From Flammula alnicola (Eukaryota; Basidiomycota; Agaricomycetes; Agaricales; Strophariaceae), in assembly GCA_015499995.1 (NCBI GenBank), contig JADNRV010000055.1:62001-126000 (forward strand): 64,000 nucleotides of DNA. The letters are read 5' to 3'. The notes under the pieces are model-generated. The model saw only the letters and a list, made by a program, of their open reading frames with translations. It made no database searches and was not told where the DNA came from. Positions 58,666 through 64,000 of this stretch are shown here, piece after piece. The translations under genes were made by a program, and so were the position numbers. Position 1 is the first letter of the stretch, and the number at the start of each line of letters is the position of its first letter.

Positions 58666-59937
58666 TCACAACTTCGTAACACACCAATTTAGCAACCAAA
58701 ACTGAGCCTTATCCGAGATAGAAGCACGGCCCAATAAATCCCTGCCTATGACCTCAGTTAACTCGGCATCCACCTTGACCCTATCTTCACCCTTGCCATC
58801 CTCGCCGGCAAAAACATCCTCAAACCACATTTTCTTCCAGCTCTCAGGAGAATGGCAAAACATCCCATGTTGCGACACTTCGGATCCAGGAGAAGGCGCA
58901 GTAGGGGCACTAGCCTTCCAGGTGGCCTCTGTTCTGAACCCTTTCACGGGATTTGCAATATGCTGCCCAAATATGACAGACCCTTTCATAGGAGAGAGTA
59001 GCGAGGCGAGGCGTTGAGCCAGCACGAGTTGCCGCTCCTCCGAAAAGAGGTGAAAAAAGGACGATGCATGTATCGCGGATATCTTTCCTTGTAGGGGCGT
59101 AAGCGAGGTTAGGCCTTGCAAAGACGGTGGCGGGATGGAGAGATGCTTTCTACCTCGCTCTCCGTAATGAAAGCCCCACGGGGGGCGACCGTGGCGGGGT
59201 CGAAGACGTCTCCAGCAATGAAAGCGGCTGGGAATGTCTGAGGGGTGGATTTGAATAGTTCATGACCGTAATCCCAGAATCCTGTATCGTCATTAATGGG
59301 ATAAAACGAAATAATTAAGTGAGTATTATGATATCCTTTGAATAGCAGGTCTTGATTGTTGTTATTGAGCATACCTTGTCGTAATCAGAAGCGATAACGT
59401 TCTGAACAGGCCAGCCGTCGACGACCGCTTTCCTTGCATCATTTCCAACTGAGTTTTTCAGACCCCATATTCGCGATGTATTGATAAACGGTCGACATAC
59501 AACAGCATCCTATATCTAGAAGGATGGGGTCATTTCGTTCATTGAGCAACTTCAACGCTTCTTTGTATCCAGGAAGGCGCGCAATTTTCAACCTTTTGTG
59601 GTAAATAGAATCGAATGAATCCAATAGTTCTTCGAAACGAGTATGGTACCATTTACACACCTAGTGAACGAGAATCGCCTTATGCAAGGATAACCATAAA
59701 TCTGAGACATTAGTATAAACTTCAAATCCCACCTGTATAACCAGTTTAAAGAGATCAAATGCTCGCCTCATACGCCTTAGCCTGCACGTCCATGATATGG
59801 GCTTTCACCTCTTCTTCATCGCGAATTCCAGTAAGGCTCTTGAAGAAAGCGAGTTCGTCTGCTCGAAGACTGTAGAGGCTAGGATCGAGTTTGGGTTTCA
59901 GAGCAGGATCAGTAAAGATGTCGGATGAGGAGGACAT
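58666..59937 (-). CDS. SAM-dependent methyltransferase copy 1, one frameshift
   Basis: Exons from MSSSSDIFTDPALKPKLDPS: LYSLRADELAFFKSLTGIRD, then IYGYPCIRRFSFTR, LKIARLPGYKEALKLLNERN, DPILLDIGCCFGNDARKAVV (motif I of class I methyltransferases), GWPVQNVIASDYDKGFWDYG, HELFKSTPQTFPAAFIAGDV, then LTSLTPLQGKISAIHASSFF, HLFSEERQLVLAQRLASLLS and an ending WLLNWCVTKL. The set is a fungal family of small-molecule or lipid methyltransferases of unknown substrate. The frame shifts near 59132-59134 (one base missing in a G run on the plus strand). Intron 1 uses a GC donor (GAG|gcgagc), where copies 2 and 3 use GT. It is one of three tandem copies. Confidence 0.8.
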
Positions 59938-60129
59938 TATGGGAGGAGATATAGGAATCGGTTGTTCAACCGTCTGTGATATATGTAGGAATCGGATACT
60001 TAGTCGTTCTGTGAGACTGTGACTTGGAATCGGATGTTTAACCTTCGAGGAATATCACGGAGCGACGGGCCGGTGTCAAGGTCGGCATTCGTCGGCTCTC
60101 GTAGGCTCTCGCACTACCCCGACTGCGGC
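59938..60129. other. Spacer upstream of methyltransferase copy 1
   Basis: Short promoter-like sequence; nothing specific is seen. Confidence 0.4.
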
Positions 60130-60960
60130 GAGAATTGGTCTTGCACCTCGAACATGTAGTGCATAGGTCACAGACAGGTGGCGGATTTCTTCGAAAACGG
60201 CTAGATGTTTTACAGCTTTGGAATTCTCGCATGGATGCCGTGCCAGGCTCATTTGTTCGACAATGGACGCAAGATTCATCCACAACTTTAAGGCAGTTCG
60301 TCTCCTATGAAACCCTTCTTTTCTGTGCCTGTAACTCGACTACCGCAATATCTCTCTTTTTACATATTCTCCGCCCACGAATTCAACCATAAACCCCTCT
60401 CCAATCTTCGACTGCTCACACTGCGTCAAATTTCTGAAGAGGAAGACGATACACCCACTTGTCTAAAATTTCGACAGTCGCCTGAACTACGAAAACTGTC
60501 GTTTTCAAGCCACCACCAATATTTATCGAATCGGTCCCATTTTTGAAGATATTCCTATGGTCAAATATCATTCATCTCAGCGGGTATATCACGATCGCGA
60601 AACTTGATTGGCGTATGCTTCTAGAGAGCTGCACAAACCTGCAATATGCTTCTTTACGAGCGTATTTTTTTTACTCCAGCGCGCCATCACTTCCGACCGG
60701 AAGAATAAGCTGCTACTTATAACATTAGCTTGCGGCAATTAATTGTCTACTGCGACCCTCCAGATCTAGAATTGTGTTCCACTCTGTCCAGTTCTCCTCG
60801 AGCATGCAATCACTCCGTCTCTGTCGCCACTCGCGCCACGACATTATATCTACATGCTCACAATATATCTGCGGTCTCAGTCAGGCTCACTTGATGATCT
60901 CCCTGCGTTCTTTAGGTCAAACTGGCTAAGCGCTGAGTGGCCTCCGAATAACTTTGAAAG
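60130..60960 (+). pseudogene. F-box/LRR protein relic
   Basis: Broken pieces of an F-box-type protein with leucine-rich repeats: LDVLQLWNSRMDAVPGSFVR, TLRQFVSYETLLF, NLRLLTLRQISEEEDD, SPELRKLSFSSHHQYLSNRS and, in another frame, ESCTNLQYASLRAYFFYSS. Segments such as PELRKLSF and C-T-N-L-Q-Y are typical of the large agaricomycete F-box family. Frames change repeatedly and stops occur, so it is not functional. It was trapped between methyltransferase copies 1 and 2. Confidence 0.5.
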
Positions 60961-61269
60961 GCGTTTGTCATGATCCTACATACCTTCTGAGTCAGCCTCT
61001 GTTAATGCACTTTATGGATCAACGTTTCGTCAATGGCAAAGGTTGATTACCCCCACTGAATCCATCACAAGTTGGGACTCGATAAAATGGGTGTATGGGG
61101 GATCTGAAATTGCATCATTCAAACTTATTGAGTTACTGTCTCATGAAAATGGGGTGGGCTGGGGTTGGAGATCGCTTGACACGCTCGATCTAAGAGATCA
61201 CTGGGACGACATCATGACTAGTATGAATCCAGAACCCACATAATCTGTGAATACATGTACAGAGTAAGT
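60961..61269. other. Spacer before methyltransferase copy 2
   Basis: A short plus-strand frame (61043-61243) reads WDSIKWVYGGSEIASFKLIE; it may be a further relic of the F-box gene. Nothing else is seen. Confidence 0.35.
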
Positions 61270-62528
61270 TCACAACCTCGTTACACACCAATTCATAACA
61301 TAAAACTTAGCACCCTCCGTGGCAACTGTGTGCCCCAGTAAATCCTTTCTCTCAACTTGAACTAATTCCGCATCAACCCTAATCCTCTCCGCCCCCTTTC
61401 CATCGTCACCTCCAAATACCTCATTCACCCACAACTCCCTCCAGCTCTCTGGAGAGTGGCAGAACATGGCGAAATCAGCCACAGGGGCCCCAGCAGCTCG
61501 GGCTCTATCCACTCTATCCTTTGAGATAGCTTCCGTCCTGAAACCCTTCTGCGGCTTGGATCCATGTTGCCCAAAAATTACGGAACCCTTCTGTGGAGAA
61601 AGTAGCGACGCGAGACGGTGCGCCAAAGCACGTTGGCGTTCTTCAGAAAATAGATGGAAGAACGAAGAGGCATGGATAGCGGAAATTCTGCCTTGGAGTG
61701 GTGTCAGAGATGTTAGGCTGCGCAGGGAGGGTGTCGCGGTTGCGTTGGAGGATACACTAGCTATGTCGTCTGAGGCAAGGAACGCCCCACGTGGTTCAAG
61801 CATAACCGGATCGAAGACATCACCAGCGACGAAGGCCGCTGGGAAGTTTTCCGGTGTGGACTTGAAAAGCTCGTGTCCATACTCCCAGAAACCTGAAAGC
61901 ATTTACGATGAGTACGTAATATGATTGCGCCACACAAATATTGTGGACAAGTGAAAGATATGAACCTTTTCGCAGGTCGGATGCGATGACATTCTGCACT
62001 GGCCACCCGTCAACTACTGCTTTTCTCGCATCGTTTCCGACTAAATATGCACACAACAATCAAGGTCGATAACAGTCTGAAGACTTTGAGTTCGGCGGTA
62101 CGCACAACAGCAACCTATATCCAGTAATATGGGATCCTTTCGTTCATGAAGCAACTTTAGGGCCTCTTTGTATCCAGGGAGACGCGCGATCTTCAATCTG
62201 TCAACATGCATCGATTATTTAACTCCCCTACTCCTTCTAGACTAAAGAGACCCACATACTTTACAAAAGCGAACCTCCGAATGCAATTATATCCATATAT
62301 CTAGTGAAAATTGGAAGCAAATAAATCATTCGGGAACGGTAGGAATGTTAAATTCTGACACACTTCGTATGCCTTTGCCTGCACGCCTATGATATGGGCC
62401 TTCAATTGTTCTTCATCCGCTATCCCAGTAAGATGCTGGAAGAAAGCAAGTTCATCTGCATCGAGGGAGTAAAAGCTCGTGTCAAGCTTTGGCTTCAAGA
62501 CAGGGTCAGCGTAGATGGAAGACGCCAT
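61270..62528 (-). CDS. SAM-dependent methyltransferase copy 2, intact
   Basis: All exons join: MASSIYADPVLKPKLDTSFY, SLDADELAFFQHLTGIADEE, LKAHIIGVQAKAYE, IYGYNCIRRFAFVK, LKIARLPGYKEALKLLHERK, DPILLDIGCCFGNDARKAVV (SAM-binding motif I), DGWPVQNVIASDLRKGFWEY, FKSTPENFPAAFVAGDVFDP, LTSLTPLQGRISAIHASSFF, SLLSPQKGSVIFGQHGSKP, FAMFCHSPESWRELWVNEVF and FYVMNWCVTRL. The D-I-G-C-C-F-G-N-D glycine-rich loop binds SAM, and ASSFFHLFSEE is the conserved later motif. The substrate is unknown; relatives are often near secondary-metabolite or stress genes. The first donor is GAA|gtgtgt. This is the only copy of the three that reads through cleanly. Confidence 0.85.
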
Positions 62529-62776
62529 GATGCTATCGTAGGATGATAGTAGACTAAGATATATATACAAAACAAACGGACATGTTATGTACTAGACATT
62601 ATGTACAATGGCGTCATTCTGCAGGACCAGGATCCGGATAGTCTTCCGGCTCCCACCACAATCTATTATTATTGGTAAAGAACCTTGGACAGCCTGAGCA
62701 CGAATAAGGATTGGTAGATGAATAGAATCAGGACTTGACAGAAATCTAGAATTTTGTGCAAGAAGAAAGTTGTTCT

Positions 62777-63961
62777 TCGCAACCTCGTTATAGACCAATT
62801 CATGGCCAAAAACTGGGGCTCTTCGTACTCTGGGACTAATGTTAAGTCCTCCCTCTCTACTTCAATCAACTCTCTACTTCAATCAACTGGGCGCCGACTT
62901 CGACTGCATGCGCCCCATTGGCACCGTCTTCCCCGAGGACATCTTCGACCCACGTCTTCTTGCAACACTCTGGCGAGTGGCAAAACATTACAAATTCGGG
63001 CATTCTGGCACCATCTTCCTCAAGCTTTCCAGTACGGCTTACACTCTCTGGCTGAAGCCTTTCACATGCTTTGCGCGGTGCTGCCCGAGGATGACGGACT
63101 CCGTTTCCAGGACGAGCAACGACGCGAGACGTTGCGCTAATGCTCGCTGATTCTCCTCCGAGAACAGATGGAAGACGGCTGATGCGTGGATCGTAGAGAC
63201 CTTGCCTTGCAGAAGGGTTGATGAAGAAGGGCTGTGTAAAGACAATGGAGTATCGGACGAAACATCGGCAGAAGTCAGGAAGGTTCCTGGCGGCGCAAGC
63301 ATCGCGGGGTCGAAGATGTCGCCGGTGATGAATACCGTGGCTTGGATGGGTTTCTGGAGTGGACCTAAATAGCTCGTGACCATAGTTCCAAAATTCTATA
63401 TGCGAGGGCCGTTATTATTTAATATTTGCGCCAACATCCCGATACTATACTGCATGCCTTGTCATAAGTCAGAAGCGACGACGTTCTGGCTTACCTGAAC
63501 AGATGTGATAGAATTTGGATAGTTTACACACAACAGCAGCCAATATCAAGTAACATGGGCTTTATTCATTCATGGAGAACTTCAGTGCTTGCTTATATCC
63601 AGGGAGGCACGCGATGATCAGTCTGTCTGGTAGTAACATCAGTCCAAGCATTCGGAATAAATACAATTTAACTAGAAACAATACCTAAGAAAGGCAAATC
63701 GCCTTATACAAGGATATCCGTAAAGCTACGTAAAAAGTTCGAGTAGTCAGTCAAACGTGAAAATTTGCCAGGAAGTATCTGTATCCACCTCGTACGCCTT
63801 GGCCTGCAGCGCCATTATAAGTGCTTTCGAGTATCTCTTCGTCATGTATTCTTGTAAGCTTCTGGAAATTTTCAAGTTCGTCCGCCTCCAAGGCATAATA
63901 CTTTGGATCGAGTGTAGGCTTCAGCGGAGTGGGCATAGATGGCCAGGGGAAGAGGCGCCAT
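62777..63961 (-). pseudogene. SAM-dependent methyltransferase copy 3, decayed
   Basis: Pieces match copies 1 and 2 in order but in several frames: MAPLPLAIYA (63961), LKPTLDPKYYALEADELENF, KALIMALQAKAYE, an altered middle, FITGDIFDPAMLAPPGTFL, LLQGKVSTIHASAVFHLFSE and ENQRALAQRLASLLVLETES, then LAMNWSITRL. Shifts occur near 63940 and 63820 and through 62950-63060, and the terminal stop has become CGA (62777-62779), so reading continues. The core Rossmann part is largely degraded. The window ends 39 bp past its start. Confidence 0.75.
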
Positions 63962-64000
63962 ATTGTCCAGCGTGTCGTCGGGGTTTGTGAAAACAATAGA

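Overview
The window is nuclear DNA of a mushroom-forming basidiomycete (Agaricomycete). Genes are dense and cut by many short introns (mostly 45-70 nt, GT-AG with some GC-AG). The gene set is fungal: a PalB/Rim13 calpain, a Yvc1 TRP channel, Mgm1, Maf1, APC6, eIF1A, a fruit-body lectin and an HsbA-like secreted protein. No bacterial signatures, tRNA, rRNA or CRISPR were seen. Gene models were built by hand from reading frames, splice sites and family motifs remembered from training, so exon edges are approximate unless given.

Layout. 1-2522: two tandem paralogous five-exon genes of unknown function (minus). 2676-10923: two Helitron rolling-circle transposons fused head to tail, an autonomous copy with a RepHel gene and an accessory gene, and a 965-bp non-autonomous copy that ends 142 bp before the TMS1 start codon. 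11066-28029: TMS1/SERINC, a DapA-family lyase, MGM1, an SCP2 protein, an HsbA-like protein, MAF1, a Dcg1-like racemase, NOP15 and an unknown nuclear-type protein. 28030-34877: APC6, a PHO84-type phosphate transporter and a small four-exon LYR protein. 34784-37758: a broken CorA-like magnesium transporter and a 399-bp hAT-type MITE with an 8-bp target duplication. 38170-47260: eIF1A, the lectin, an ankyrin-like protein, RIT1 and PalB. 47808-58209: a sugar transporter, a macro-domain protein, a YANK/STK32-type kinase and the vacuolar TRP channel YVC1. 58666-64000: three tandem copies of a SAM-dependent methyltransferase (one intact, one with a single shift, one ruined), with an F-box relic between the first two.

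No operon-like logic links the genes; most are unrelated housekeeping functions. The accessory content is transposons, the lectin, the HsbA protein, the orphan pair and the methyltransferase cluster. The most notable observations are the Helitron tandem with its co-varying terminal hairpins and accessory gene, the hAT MITE, repeated use of GC-AG introns (including a GT/GC difference at the same intron of two tandem paralogs), several 9-12 nt micro-exons, and a run of single-base frameshifts, mostly deletions next to short homopolymers, that may be assembly errors rather than real gene loss.
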